A DNA stretch of 64,000 bases from assembly GCA_002786065.1 (NCBI GenBank), contig NHNY01000011.1, positions 124,001 through 188,000 on the forward strand, read 5' to 3'. Position numbers and translations under genes: made by a program. The notes beneath the pieces were generated by a model. That model had not been told where the DNA came from, searched no databases, and saw only the letters and a program-made list of their open reading frames with translations. Of this stretch, positions 23,901 through 34,612 are shown piece by piece. Within the stretch, counting starts at the first letter, position 1. Each line of letters opens with the position of its first letter. Source of the stretch: Microcyclospora pomicola. Lineage: Eukaryota; Ascomycota; Dothideomycetes; Capnodiales.

Positions 23901-24983
23901 TTGGGTTTACCAGCCACGGCGCCGCAGGGATGCTGTTGGATAACTGGTAAGAAGCTAGAGGATCGCGTTCACCATTGTACTCTTGCAACCTCCTGAACAG
24001 GCCATCGAAAGAAGGCGAGATCTGGGAGATCAAGGTCATGAGAGAGTGTGCAGAGAATGCCTTGGGTGTGGTTTTGGGCGCGGGATCGAATTTGTGGTTC
24101 GTGCATCTGTTGACATAAAATCCCGACACATGCGATGTGATGTAATGTTGCTCGCCTTCGTTCGTAGTGACCTGGAGGTACAAGAGATGGCCACGCATGC
24201 GCAGGTGGTAGGGAGGTGGGTTCCATGCTGACAACGATACACTCTTGATGGTCTTTGCGGCAGGATCCCGTGCTTTGGCGAGAATGGTAGCGATCGTTCC
24301 AGGAGTATTGAGATCGTAATGTGCCACTGGGCTACTCTCCTCCTTGGCGCTCTTCTCGTCCGGCAGCTCCACGCTATCACACAGACTAGTGCCTGCATCG
24401 ATACCCGCAACAAGATCCACGCGATCTCCAGACGCCCCAATGAGTTCCCTGACCCTTACAACATGCATGCGTGCCTGCGCTTCTGTGTATGGGTCCTCCA
24501 CCAGTTTAAGCACGGGATCCTGTGCAATCCCTGAGACCTCGGAGAGTTCCACGAAGTCGTTGACACGCTTGCCTCGGTGCTCAAGATGAAAGCAGGAGTA
24601 TTGAAAGGTGTGAGGGGTATCCACAATGGTCTGTCGGATGTCCTGGACTTGCTCTTGACTGGATACCATGATCTGCGTCTGGCCAGGAGTGTGTGGTAAC
24701 TCGACCGTCAACTGGAACACACTATCCGCCTGTTGCGCATCCTCCCCTGTTGCTGCATCTTTCTGATCGATATCTTCATTGGAAGCGTCACCATTTGTGT
24801 CGGTGGTCGCGTGCTCCTGTGAAGAAGAGGTTGCTGCTTTGCTCGAGTCCGAAGCTGTTTCAGATGTTAGATGACGCTTCTTCCATGCTTTGTACCGAAG
24901 CTCGTCCAAGTGAAACGATGCTTCTTATGATGGTCAATGGTCAGCGACGTACTCTTCGAGGTATCACTTTCGATAGCAGCCAT
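20944..24983 (-). CDS. clu1: Clustered mitochondria protein Clu1/CluA
   Basis: Two exons: 24983-24953 encoding MAAIESDTSK plus one base, and 24854-20944 (1313 residues). The 98-nt intron has donor GTACGT, branch CTAAC and acceptor AACAG. A longer unspliced frame starts at 24909 (MDELRYKAWKK), but the spliced form gives the better N terminus. Domains in order: an N-terminal ubiquitin-like CLU_N region (about 45-130), the CLU domain at about 360-620 (YNEAAVRGAVLVARGE, VDYLGKRIVGQSIVPGIF), an eIF3/TIF31-like middle region, and C-terminal TPRs at about 980-1180 (ALSTLYYNLDEKPAAVELA). The C terminus is basic (TPKKKQANPKRRQQR). Known role: a cytosolic RNA-binding protein needed for normal spacing of mitochondria and translation of nuclear mRNAs for mitochondrial proteins. 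It starts divergently from the mitochondrial ATPase gene. Confidence 0.95.
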
Positions 24984-25711
24984 GTTCAATTTCTGCGGCT
25001 GCAGGTCCAGCAGGTCTTGGAACAGGAATCAAGGTGACGATGGTAATGACAGCCAACAGAATCGAATAAGGAAGGTGATATTATACAAGAAACAACACAC
25101 CGCACTTAATGTACACGTCGTCTTTGATGATGGGAAGTAGTACCAACTATCAGCCTAATGGACTTTCAATTTTTCTATAGTAGCCCCGGTCGTTGCTATC
25201 CGGGCATGCCCGACATGACAGCTACAACGGCGAACTCTACATCGAGCCCCCGTATTCTGTGATCTACAGTACATCACTAGGTCAATACCTTATACACAAG
25301 TTCATGAGTACCTTATCACTACTGAACTCGCAAGTGGACACATCGCTGTCAGTTCCAACAGCTGCTCAATGTGCGTGCAGCCGCATGGTCTAGACTTTCC
25401 AATGCCAGATCATGGCCGCGACGACGCCAGCCATGTGTCTTGCCAAGATTACCAGATCAGGTCTGGTCCGTTCCGCTTCACGACGCGCGAGCTGCAGAGT
25501 TGTGCTACAAAAGATGCTCGCGTGCTCCCAAACATAATTTCATTCCATTGACCCATATACGTATCCTAGCATGTAACACTAGAGGTACCATATGTGTTGA
25601 ACTGATCCTCGCGTCAATCAGGCGGAGACGATGGCGCATCGGCCTACTTGGACTTAGAGTTTCAACACATATCTCGCCAGCAAGCGCAAGATCTTTGGAC
25701 CGTCGGAGACC
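24984..25711. promoter_or_regulatory. Shared divergent promoter region (Clu1 / mitochondrial ATPase)
   Basis: This 728-bp gap separates the starts of two genes transcribed away from each other. No ORF in it has a recognisable domain. Both products act at or in mitochondria, so shared regulation is possible; that is inference from position only. I did not identify specific factor sites. Confidence 0.4.
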
Positions 25712-27442
25712 ATGATGCCTCGACCACACTCATTATTTGTTCTGCGCGCCTTTCCTAGCACGACTCGCCAATACCACCATTCATTACCTCGCTTGATCAT
25801 AACATCTTCAGCTCTCTATCCTAATGTGGTATCTCGTCGACAATTCCGACGTATCAGCAGCTTCTGGCAGCCCGTGGGTCCAAGCATCAATGGACAGCAA
25901 GACCCAGAAGAGGAACCGAAATCCAATGCTGGACCTGAGGCCTTTAGTTGGGGCCCAACTCTCTTCAAAATGTTTGAGGCCGCCTTGACTACTTTTGCAT
26001 CAGTGGCAATTCTCGGCCTTGTGGGCTACTCCTATACGCGATACTACAAAAACCACGTATTGCAAAAAATGGAGAATGCCTTCAAGCCTGGAGATCCTGT
26101 ACTAGACCTCGCTGCGACAGGAACACAAGGTACAGCAACAGGCGGTAACATCACTCCTACGGACGGCGATGCACATGACCATTGGGTGCTGCGCGATGAA
26201 CAGAAGATGCTTGACGCAATCGTATCTGGCAACGTCAGGGGTCAATATCACCTCCTTGTCGGCGAAAAAGGGACTGGGAAAAGCAGTATGCTTATCGACG
26301 CAATGGCAAAGATAGATGCAGAGGGCTGTGCCATGTTCGACGCTCACGCTGATCCGGAAATCTTTCGCATCCGTCTCGGCAAAGCATTGGACTTCGAGTA
26401 CCATGAAGACAACATCGGCTCCTTATTTTCCATCCGCGGTCCCCGGGATGCCAGTGCTTTACTTGATGTCGAGCGAGCATTCAACAAGCTCGAAAAGGTC
26501 GCTCTCAAGCGAAGGGATAGAGTTGGGAGACCATTAATCGTGATCGTCAATTCCGCTCATCTTCTTCGCGACAACGAAGAGGGTCGTGATCTGATTGAGT
26601 TGCTTCAGCAGCGTGCCGAAGCATGGGCAGCCAGTAACTTGGCAACAATGATCTTCAACAGCGATGATTACTGGGTGTATGAACGACTGAAGCAATACGC
26701 CACCCGCATGAATGTAATTCCGATTCTCGATCTCAACAAGCCTAAGGCGATAGCGGCGCTTAAGAAATACCGCGTGCGATATCGTAGGGAAGATCCACCA
26801 CAAGACCTGTTGGAACAAGTCTACAATAAAGTCGGTGGCCGCATGTCCTTTCTCGCTCGCGTGGCCAAATCCAATGACATGCTCAAGACCTGCGAGGACA
26901 TTTGTCGGACCGAGAAAACGTGGTTTCTGAACCAGTGTGGAATACTTGGCACGGAAATGGACGACGATGTGATGGATCAACAGAAGTACGCCAGTGCCGC
27001 GATGGTGCTGGCTAAGGAACTGGTCGATCGCGAGAAAGACATGCAGACCAATTATGACCCCGATATAGGATTCATTCTGCCTCAATTGCCGCTCCATGAG
27101 GCGAGACAGGTGATGACACGAGCAGACTTCATCCAGAGCTACGACGCCATCAATGTCTTTACTATCGACAGCAACGCGATGGTGCGCGCCGATAGCGTCC
27201 CAATGATGAACGCGTTCCGCGAAGTATGCGCAGAAGAGGGCTTCGAGAAGTTCTTGGAGGATACATTGCAGAGAATCAGCGATATCGAGTCACTTGGTCG
27301 CACGCGGGAACTTACTATCAAGGACCTGTGGAAGAACGGGAAATACAAGATCACAATGGAAGATGCCAAAGGCCGAGAGACAGGCAGAATCGTCATGCAG
27401 ACGGAGGAAGGCGAAGACGACGGCAAGAAGGACGATGACTGA
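25712..27442 (+). CDS. Mitochondrial AAA/Orc1-like ATPase-domain protein
   Basis: Single exon, 576 residues. The first 50 residues are rich in Arg, Ser and His and poor in acidic residues, as in a mitochondrial presequence. A membrane segment lies at about 88-108 (FASVAILGLVGY). Walker A is GEKGTGKS at 184-191. At the Walker B position the strand LIVIVN ends in Asn-Ser rather than Asp-Glu (about 275-281). Sensor-like NLATMIFNSDDYWVYERL follows, and the C-terminal third looks like a winged-helix/lid region. The layout suggests an inner-membrane-anchored P-loop ATPase of the fungal group annotated as Orc1-like or archaeal-ATPase-like. The acidic, Lys-rich tail (EEGEDDGKKDDD) is probably flexible. 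The partner and function are unknown. Confidence 0.82.
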   Translation: MMPRPHSLFVLRAFPSTTRQYHHSLPRLIITSSALYPNVVSRRQFRRISSFWQPVGPSINGQQDPEEEPKSNAGPEAFSWGPTLFKMFEAALTTFASVAILGLVGYSYTRYYKNHVLQKMENAFKPGDPVLDLAATGTQGTATGGNITPTDGDAHDHWVLRDEQKMLDAIVSGNVRGQYHLLVGEKGTGKSSMLIDAMAKIDAEGCAMFDAHADPEIFRIRLGKALDFEYHEDNIGSLFSIRGPRDASALLDVERAFNKLEKVALKRRDRVGRPLIVIVNSAHLLRDNEEGRDLIELLQQRAEAWAASNLATMIFNSDDYWVYERLKQYATRMNVIPILDLNKPKAIAALKKYRVRYRREDPPQDLLEQVYNKVGGRMSFLARVAKSNDMLKTCEDICRTEKTWFLNQCGILGTEMDDDVMDQQKYASAAMVLAKELVDREKDMQTNYDPDIGFILPQLPLHEARQVMTRADFIQSYDAINVFTIDSNAMVRADSVPMMNAFREVCAEEGFEKFLEDTLQRISDIESLGRTRELTIKDLWKNGKYKITMEDAKGRETGRIVMQTEEGEDDGKKDDD

Positions 27443-27950
27443 TCGGGCCAGTGACTATGACGATCTCCTTGTTCGCCCCTATGTATAACATCAGTATCGT
27501 GCATCTAAGAATACAATTCACGATCATTCAATTTTCCCACATCTGAAGCAATTTCAGGTCGGATAGCGCTTAACGTTACGGCGATCCGCGAGCCTTTACA
27601 CCTCCTTGTCTTCCGAGTATCAGGACACACTTGTTCGTGCAGGCCATGTAGATGGAAGTCCGTCAAGATCCGACAATCATTCTGCAATCTTCGCAAGCCA
27701 TTTGTTGGAAATCCCTTTCTGTGAAGTATATGTGATGGTGGTCTATGAAGTATACATGTGCATGTGCATACCGCGTAGCAAGAATACATATAACGTCATC
27801 GTCATTGCCCAAACATTTATAGCTACATTACCCTCGTCTATGATCTATATGAACTAATAGCATTCAAGAGACCGCCATTGGCAAAGCTTGCTAACTGAAT
27901 TTCAACCCGACTTCTTATACTGTGCAAGCATCAGATCAACACCAACCAGC
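27443..27950. other. Intergenic, upstream of the DUF3074 gene
   Basis: No gene recognised. The open frame of the next gene extends back to 27888, but its first ATG with a conserved continuation is at 27951. The AT-rich segment at about 27720-27860 is the likely promoter. Confidence 0.45.
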
Positions 27951-28832
27951 ATGAGCTCTTCCACATTGCGAAACCTCGTTCGCATGCGAGCTCTGCCTCC
28001 CGCCGAGTTGCCATATCATGCTTCTCTTGCGAGTCTTCAATCTGCTCCCCCTGACATCTCGACGTTTGTTGAAACCGCGCTGTCCGAAGCCGAGACCTTC
28101 ATGACCAGCTACCTTCCACAAAACTTCAAAGTCAAATCATCCACCAAGACCTCGCCGCCGTCTACCGCGCCAGTTGAACTGCTTTCTCACGACGTACCCA
28201 CCTCGGAACTACCGCCCGGGACTCAGTCCGCAGAGGCTTGGTTCGCGCGGACAAGTATACACGAGAACGCAGCGCAAGAGGGCACTGCTTCATGGGCGGA
28301 GTTTGATAATGGCCTGCGTGTGAATCACAGTCTCAATGAAAAGGACTACACCCCAGACGTCTATGATGCACATTGCGCTATCGACTGGGCTGAGGAGTTG
28401 GCGAAGGATGGCAAGGTGGTCGGAGAATGGGAAGACGTGGAGATGAAGATTATGGAAATGGTGCACTCGATTCCTACACCACTTAACGATCGAGTATTTG
28501 CGGAGCTCATCATTACCGCGGTCAAGAAGGGTAAGGATGAGTTCATTGTTGTGCAAATTCCGGTGGATACAAGCAAAATCTCGGCAGCGAAGTATCCGAA
28601 TGGAAAGGAGGGAAAGGGCAAATTCTCCGGAATGTATTGCAGCGTGGAGCGAGGGGAGCTGATTGGAGGCGGGAAGCAAGTGAAGTGGCAGATGGGCACA
28701 GCAAGTGATGCAGGAGGGTCATTACCAATGTTTCTGCAGAAGTTGGGTGTGCCGGGAGCAGTGGTCAAAGATGTTGGATTGTTCCTAGGCTGGTGTGCGG
28801 AGCAGAGGAAGGGCAAGCCAGCGGCGAGCTGA
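27951..28832 (+). CDS. DUF3074 (START-like fold) domain protein
   Basis: Single exon, 293 residues. I chose ATG 27951 (MSSSTLRNLVRMRALPP) over the longer frame start at 27888. Recognisable features of the fungal DUF3074 group are the motif AEAWFARTSIHEN after a Ser/Thr/Pro-rich linker, the acidic-aromatic ASWAEFDNGLRVNHS, then KIMEMVHSIPTPLNDRVF and ELIITAVKKGKDEFIVVQIP, and the final MFLQKLGVPGAVVKDVGLFLGW. START-like folds usually bind hydrophobic ligands such as lipids; no ligand is known here. No signal peptide or membrane segment is present. The gene lies 500 bp upstream of the aldoxime dehydratase on the same strand; a functional link between them is untested. Confidence 0.83.
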   Translation: MSSSTLRNLVRMRALPPAELPYHASLASLQSAPPDISTFVETALSEAETFMTSYLPQNFKVKSSTKTSPPSTAPVELLSHDVPTSELPPGTQSAEAWFARTSIHENAAQEGTASWAEFDNGLRVNHSLNEKDYTPDVYDAHCAIDWAEELAKDGKVVGEWEDVEMKIMEMVHSIPTPLNDRVFAELIITAVKKGKDEFIVVQIPVDTSKISAAKYPNGKEGKGKFSGMYCSVERGELIGGGKQVKWQMGTASDAGGSLPMFLQKLGVPGAVVKDVGLFLGWCAEQRKGKPAAS

Positions 28833-29332
28833 AGATCATGATGGTCTTGGGACGCCAATCTCAAGACTCGGTGTACGAACTAGTGATGTTCAGAGGCCTT
28901 AAGCAGGAGTGTACTGTACAATTTTTGATACCCCAAAAGAACCTTTTTGATAGAGCCAGAGTGCCGTATGGCTGCCCGCTGGTAATTCGAGCAAACCAAA
29001 GTGCTGGTCTCTGCCTCAAACACAGTATTTATATTTGGACGGAGCTGAACATGTACATGTACACAGTGACGAACTCATCAACGGAGCTCAGGTATAGAGC
29101 TAGATGGCTGCATGTACGCTCTAGCGGTGTTGAGCTCCATTGGCTTGCCAGAGCGTGTCGTCAGGTGTTCAAGCCCTACCATGAAGCACGAACATGTACT
29201 ATACATCGCACTACACTTCTTGCATGGAGCATTATAGACAAGAACATCCAGCTTTGTGCGCCAAAATCTTGTGTACCAAGCGCCTTATCGTGCCACAACA
29301 ACATATCGCATTCAGTATATCAATGCAACGTG
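28833..29332. other. Intergenic with an unusually long open frame
   Basis: This gap separates the DUF3074 stop from the preferred start of the aldoxime dehydratase. The dehydratase frame stays open through the whole gap and into the DUF3074 coding end (from 28793, about 180 codons). The translated segment is Cys-rich and resembles no part of the family, so I treat it as 5' leader/promoter (see findings). Confidence 0.4.
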
Positions 29333-30474
29333 ATGAATGAAGGTATCGAGACACAAAGGGGCTTTCCCATTGTCGAGAGGAGACTTCCTCTCAAGAAACC
29401 ACGAGGTCATAAGCCGCCAGTCCCGCGCTGGACATTGCGTCTACCAGAAGGTGTCAAGCATGTATATACGCTGTACGTTGGTGTGCAGACTCATTTAGGT
29501 GAGAGTGGAAGCAAAGAACTCCAACAGACTGTGCAAGATATTCTTGAAAATGCAGGCGGCGAGAAGCCTGTCATTGACACCTTCCGCACGACGGATGGAT
29601 TCGACCAGAAGGGTGCCACAGTATGGGTGGCTTACTGGACGAACAAGTCTGTTTACGAGGCAGTTCTCAACAAATTGGACCTCGTGACGCTATGGACTGC
29701 ACTTGGCAAAGAGAAAGCCAATGTTGGTATTTGGGTCGAAAGATTCATCACGGCCGTCGAAAGATTGGAGACGAACTATTCCAGACTCGATCATAAGCCA
29801 GGCGTCTCACAGATACCAGGCTGTGAGCAGCCGGGGCATGAATTGACGGCGTATTGGGGTTCTGGAAGAGACAGACTACCGGCTTCAGCATACGACAGCT
29901 TTGATGCGCCTGATACTCCTGATGTTGCATTTCCAGAGACAGTGCCCAGCGGCTTTGGTCAGCGCATATCCGGCACAAATTACGAGAACATGTGCCACAT
30001 TGTGAGTTCCCTCGGGAGGTTTTATCTCGACCAAGAACTGACAAGATATAGCGATCTGGCCAATGGTGGGAAGAATGTGATCACTCCGAACGTGCAGCAT
30101 ACGAGGACGATCTCCAGGTGAAGCTCATGGAAGGAATGCGATATCTCTGGGAAAATGCTCAGGAGACCGGGACTCTAGGCTTGCGCTTCTTGTTCAACGT
30201 CGACGATGAAGGGCGGGCAATCAAGGAAAGTTGCGGCGCAGGCTTCTTCCGTAACTGGGCCGATCTTGAACGGTGGAGTTCTACACATCCTTCCCACCTA
30301 GCAATCTTCATAGGCGCCATGAAACATGCGCAAAAGTTCGGTTCAGAGAGGAAGCTGATGACATGGCATGAGGTCAGCATCTTGAACGCGGGTGCCGCAC
30401 AGGTCGAGTATGTCAACTGTGCGCCTGGCACCGGTGTGTTAGGGAGGATCCAATTAGAAGTAGAAGAACTGTGA
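29333..30474 (+). CDS. Haem-containing aldoxime dehydratase family protein
   Basis: Two exons, 29333-30001 and 30052-30474 (363 residues, close to the family's usual 350-360). The 50-nt intron has donor GTGAGT, branch ACTGAC and acceptor ATATAG; it joins NYENMCHI to RSGQWWEECDHSERAAY, matching the family pattern. His305 in HPSHLAIF sits where the axial haem ligand is expected, and His329 in TWHEVSI where the distal catalytic His is expected; I could not check the spacing against a reference. The C-terminal block VEYVNCAPGTGVL is diagnostic. Bacterial and fungal members dehydrate aldoximes (such as phenylacetaldoxime) to nitriles using ferrous haem. They often sit beside nitrilase or nitrile-hydratase genes, and none is visible here. 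No signal peptide, so probably cytosolic. Confidence 0.88.
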
Positions 30475-31023
30475 GGGAAGGATGCTTGTGATAGTCAGAC
30501 TCCTCATCCTACCGTAACTTACCTACATACTTTCTGGCTGCCACATAGTCACGATTTCGCGTGGTTATCGCACCAAATATGATGATTATATCGTTGTGGC
30601 GTTACGAGCTCTCTTCAATCATCAAGTCTCATCCTCATGCTCCAGAGGCTGTGTACTATTCAGACGAGAGTCCGTTGGCTTGGTGGGCAGACGTATGTTG
30701 AACGCACTTCTATTGGTCTGCACTCTGTGTTCAATGTGAGGAGGCACGACAAGGATGGTTTGGCATGGTTCACAGCCGACATGGAACGGGCGCAGGATAT
30801 GTCAGTCTGCATGCGTAAATTGCAGAACAACACGAGGAAGCCTAGCGGATCGTGTGGCTGTGTGGAATCCTTGACAGGTCGAGAGTATAGGTAGGGGACA
30901 GATCCTTGAGAATGATGCGACCCTCCACCTTCGGTCATGTTGAGTTGCAACGACAGGTGAAGTAGGTAGTTGAGACATGTGCAGTCCTGACCACATGTAC
31001 CATCCCGAGGAAGATTTGGCGTC
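30475..31023. other. Intergenic, no gene recognised
   Basis: A gap between two plus-strand genes. Short frames on both strands lack motifs. It probably contains the dehydratase 3' UTR and the ankyrin-gene promoter. Confidence 0.5.
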
Positions 31024-34000
31024 ATGGATCCTGCCAGCCTGTCTTTGCGGATAGCAATTCTAGCAAGCACACTAGAAACACTTCCACAGAGCGATCAGCC
31101 TGGCATTCTCGCAGCGGTCAGAACTCAAGCGGCCGATCTTCAGAATGGTGTCCAGCGGATCCAAGAATGGCTTCACTTCACAGATCCTGCAAGCAAATCT
31201 CAGGTCATGCCCAGCTTGCAGGATGCCTTTGATACCGTGGAGGCTACGATCCAAAGACTTGACGGCGATGTGGAAGCTCTGGTAAACAGCGATTCTGGTG
31301 CGGAGACATCGCAACCACAAGTTGGTCAACGACAAGTGCATGATGAACAACGCATGCAACGACACCTTACTGACCTGCGAGAATGCGTGAGCTTGATCAG
31401 TTTCACACTTACTGTTTGTCAATTGTAGGTCATCCCTACCACCTGTCGAGCTTTTTCTGACGCTATCTACAGACCCATTGGTGAGGCTGCGGCGAGAGAA
31501 GTCAGAGAGCTGGAGCTGGGAGCTAAGACTTTAAAACGCGCGCAAACAAGCGCCAGACATGAGCGTAAGGTGTTGATAGAGCGATCACGAAGCCCTCACA
31601 ACAATGATCAGTCGACACATTATGAGTCTTTCCTAGCTTCGCTTCTCGTCGCGGAGACAGACTCAGTCGACAACTCTTCGTCTCCAGGTTCACGGCACTC
31701 GTTAGCTTCCGATCATCAAGACCAGGCCGAGTGGGCAGTGCCGGCACCGCTTTCGCTCAGGGTCAAGGGTCGTCATCTTCCTCAAGATGGCGAGCGTCAA
31801 TTCAGTGTATCTTCGGCGGACGTCTCCGGCACAGTGTCATCAAATGAATTAAAATCTAATCGCGAGCCAGGTCCGAGTATCAACAAAAGGACAGCCCGCG
31901 AAAGTACCGGTTCTTCGTCTAAGGAAAGCGACAGCCTTTTGTCGCGCCCCAATAGCGTGTTGACACTAGACCCTCCAAGCAACACATCTGCAGTAGCATC
32001 GGTTCATACTGCCGTGAATGAGCTGCAATCACCTCGAGTACCTCCAAACGGAGCTGTACTTGGCACTTCACTCCTACCAGAAGTAGCATCGCGCGACGCA
32101 CCACAAGCCACTTCCCAGAGAAGTGATGGGCCAGAGGATTCTATAACCGCGCAAGGCTCGATACACGAGACCGTGTCACCCCCCATTCCGAAGAAGGTGC
32201 CAATACATGATCCGATTGCAGATTCTGCTCCGCTAACTTCAACAACATATGATGTGATGGACAAGATCATACCTCTCAAACAAAGTCTTGCAAATCTGGG
32301 TAGGAATGAGTACCTCGATGTGGAACCAGACCAACCTCCTGTGCAGTCTTATGCCGAAAACCCACCATCGTACTCACCAGCCGTGCATGACCAATCCATA
32401 TCTGGTCCAGAAGGTTTTGCGGTACAACCAATTTCCAAGCGAGCAGATCGCACGCGTACATCTACATATGATGGAACCATGGCCTCCGTTCTACGTATGA
32501 TCAGGGATGATCGCTCACAAGACCTCCGAAGTGCTGTTGAAAAAGCCGGTAACGTTAACGAGATCGACCCCGTCAACGGGCGCACCCTCCTTATGGAGGC
32601 AGCACGTCTTCGACGGTACGAGGCTTGTCAAATCTTACTTCAAACAGCATCCAGGGTGTACCTCAAAGATACGAAGGGAAATACAGCTTTACATCTTAGT
32701 GCCTCCGAAGGACATGCAGATATCTGCCAGCTGTTGCTCGACAGTCGTGCCTCGGGCCGCGAGTGTAATTCGGAAGGTAAAACGCCGCTTGAGCTAGCTG
32801 CAGCTTCAGGAAGTAGTGAAACAGTCCTTTGCCTTCTCGACGATACTTCTGCCAATAGATCTAGCGAGACGAACGACCCGACTCTGGTGAAAACTTTCCT
32901 CGAGGCAGTGAAGAAAGGCGATGTTGCAACAGCACAGATTGTCCTGTCTATGGACGTACAACCTCAAAAGCTGAAGGAAGCATGGAAACCTGTAGCTTTT
33001 GCGGCACAGAGCGGCAGTATTCCCATGCTCGATCTTGTGGTTGGACACAAGTGTAACCTGAAGGCGAGTAGTCCAGATGGATGGACTGCCTTGCACTTCG
33101 CAGCAAATGCCGGAAATCTCTCGATGGTCGAAAAGCTGCTCACTCTAAAGGTTTCACGTAAACCACAGACGAAACGATTGCAAGAGACTGCTTTGCATCT
33201 CTCCGCCGCTGCGGGACACACATCGACCTCCTTGGCTCTCATTGTGCATAAAGCATCTGCGATCATCATGATAAAAGATGCGGACGACCAGGAGCCACTT
33301 CATCATGCTGTACGGAAAGGTGACACAAGACTGGTGTCAGCACTGATCGATCAAGGGGCCAAATTTAAGAACGAAAACAAATATGGTTGGAAACCAATTC
33401 ACTTGGCAGCCGCTTATGGGCATGCTGCGCTTGTAGCCGACTTTGTCACTCGAGGAGTCAATGTTGAGGAGAAGCTGAACTCGCCTTCTTTTAAACCAGA
33501 AAAACGTACGAATGAAGCTGCTAGGCGGGGATACTGGGCAGAGATCAGATGGCCGCATACCGGCGCAAGGGCTCTGCACTTAGCTTGCGAATTTGGTCGT
33601 GATGATGTTGCTCGAATGCTAATCTCTGGAGGAGCCAAGATCGATGAAAGTGACTCGGCAGGATGGAGACCTCTCCATCACGCTGCATTCAGTGGTCGTC
33701 CCGAGACAGTCCAATTGCTCCTTCAGCGCGGAGCGGCACCGGACGTTAAGACGAACGACGGTTTCACACCTCTAGCACTTGCCTTTCGAGAGCAGACCCT
33801 ATCACCAGCGGATATTGATGACCGCAATCGTGTGACGGACATGCTTCAGGTGGCTATGCTGGGCACAAAGCCGTCCAGATTCAAGCAATTCAAAGTGAAC
33901 ATTCTTCCTTCATCAGGTACCGGCAGGAGTAAGACTGCAACACACCGAAACCAAGTCTGGCATACAGCACAGCTCGCTGAAAATCTGCATCAAGCCAATG

Positions 34001-34128
34001 TGACAGAGGATGATGAAGCAACCAGTCAGACAACAAGAGATAGCATGATCTCAAAACAAGATACCGATTTGAGTGAAATGGACTCGACACCGGGCACATT
34101 TGAAGCACCAACTCGACACGAGGAGTAA
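31024..34128 (+). CDS. Ankyrin-repeat protein with helical N-terminal domain
   Basis: Two exons, 31024-31386 and 31429-34128 (1020 residues). The 42-nt intron has donor GTGAGC and acceptor TTGTAG in phase 0. A second, stronger-looking acceptor at about 31472 would bring an immediate stop, so I rejected it. The N terminus (MDPASLSLRIAIL and the following helices to about residue 170) resembles the helical domains that open many fungal ankyrin and STAND proteins. Residues 170-490 are Ser/Pro-rich and disordered. Ankyrin repeats run from about 495 to 905 in roughly nine to ten units (NGRTLLMEAARL, GNTALHLSASEGHADIC, GWTALHFAANAGNLSMV, GWKPIHLAAAYGHAALV, GWRPLHHAAFSGRPETV). The tail is disordered. 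The likely role is protein-protein scaffolding; no enzyme domain is present. Confidence 0.88.
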
Positions 34129-34612
34129 TCCGGAGCGGAAGCTTATGGGTCTGGAGTAAAAGCTTGCTTAGTGGTTATGGATTGTGTTATGCGCATGATG
34201 TTGAATAAGTTGAGCTCCTGTCACTATAAGGATGTCGATCATATCTTCGCTTGTGCTGCTGCCGACAGCGCCAAAAAACGTCATGCGGGCGCGTGTAGCG
34301 AGCATCGACGATCCGAGGTGGACTACAGCACGCGAACCCGCTCACCCAGAGAACAATAAAGTGCTGTCAACTCTGCAGATCATCTCACAAATTGAGGGGT
34401 TTGATATCCGGACAATGGTGTTGATCAAGTACCACCGAGGCATGGCAGGAATACGTTGCATCATTGTGTTGCTGATCACAAAGTGTGGACTACATGTAGC
34501 CGCGACGCGCCTGGTGAACGATTCGCAAGCGGCACATTCGAGAGTTGAGGACTATTGGCATTAATAATACTCCGGTTGCAACGACAGTGAAATCGCCATC
34601 AAACATCTCACC
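34129..34612. other. Intergenic, upstream of the secreted-protein gene
   Basis: No gene recognised. A 110-codon + frame at 34232-34564 has no motif, and its composition looks random. The last 100 bp is the likely promoter of the gene starting at 34613. Confidence 0.45.

Noticed and set aside
24855-24909. Unspliced start of Clu1 at 24909 (MDELRYKAWKK)
   Set aside because: A short first exon (MAAIESDTSK) with GTACGT donor, CTAAC branch and AACAG acceptor gives a better-supported N terminus and removes this segment as intron.
31429-31472. Alternative acceptor CTACAG at 31472 in the ankyrin gene
   Set aside because: It has a better pyrimidine tract, but splicing there in phase 0 gives a stop after three codons. 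The acceptor at 31428 keeps the frame.
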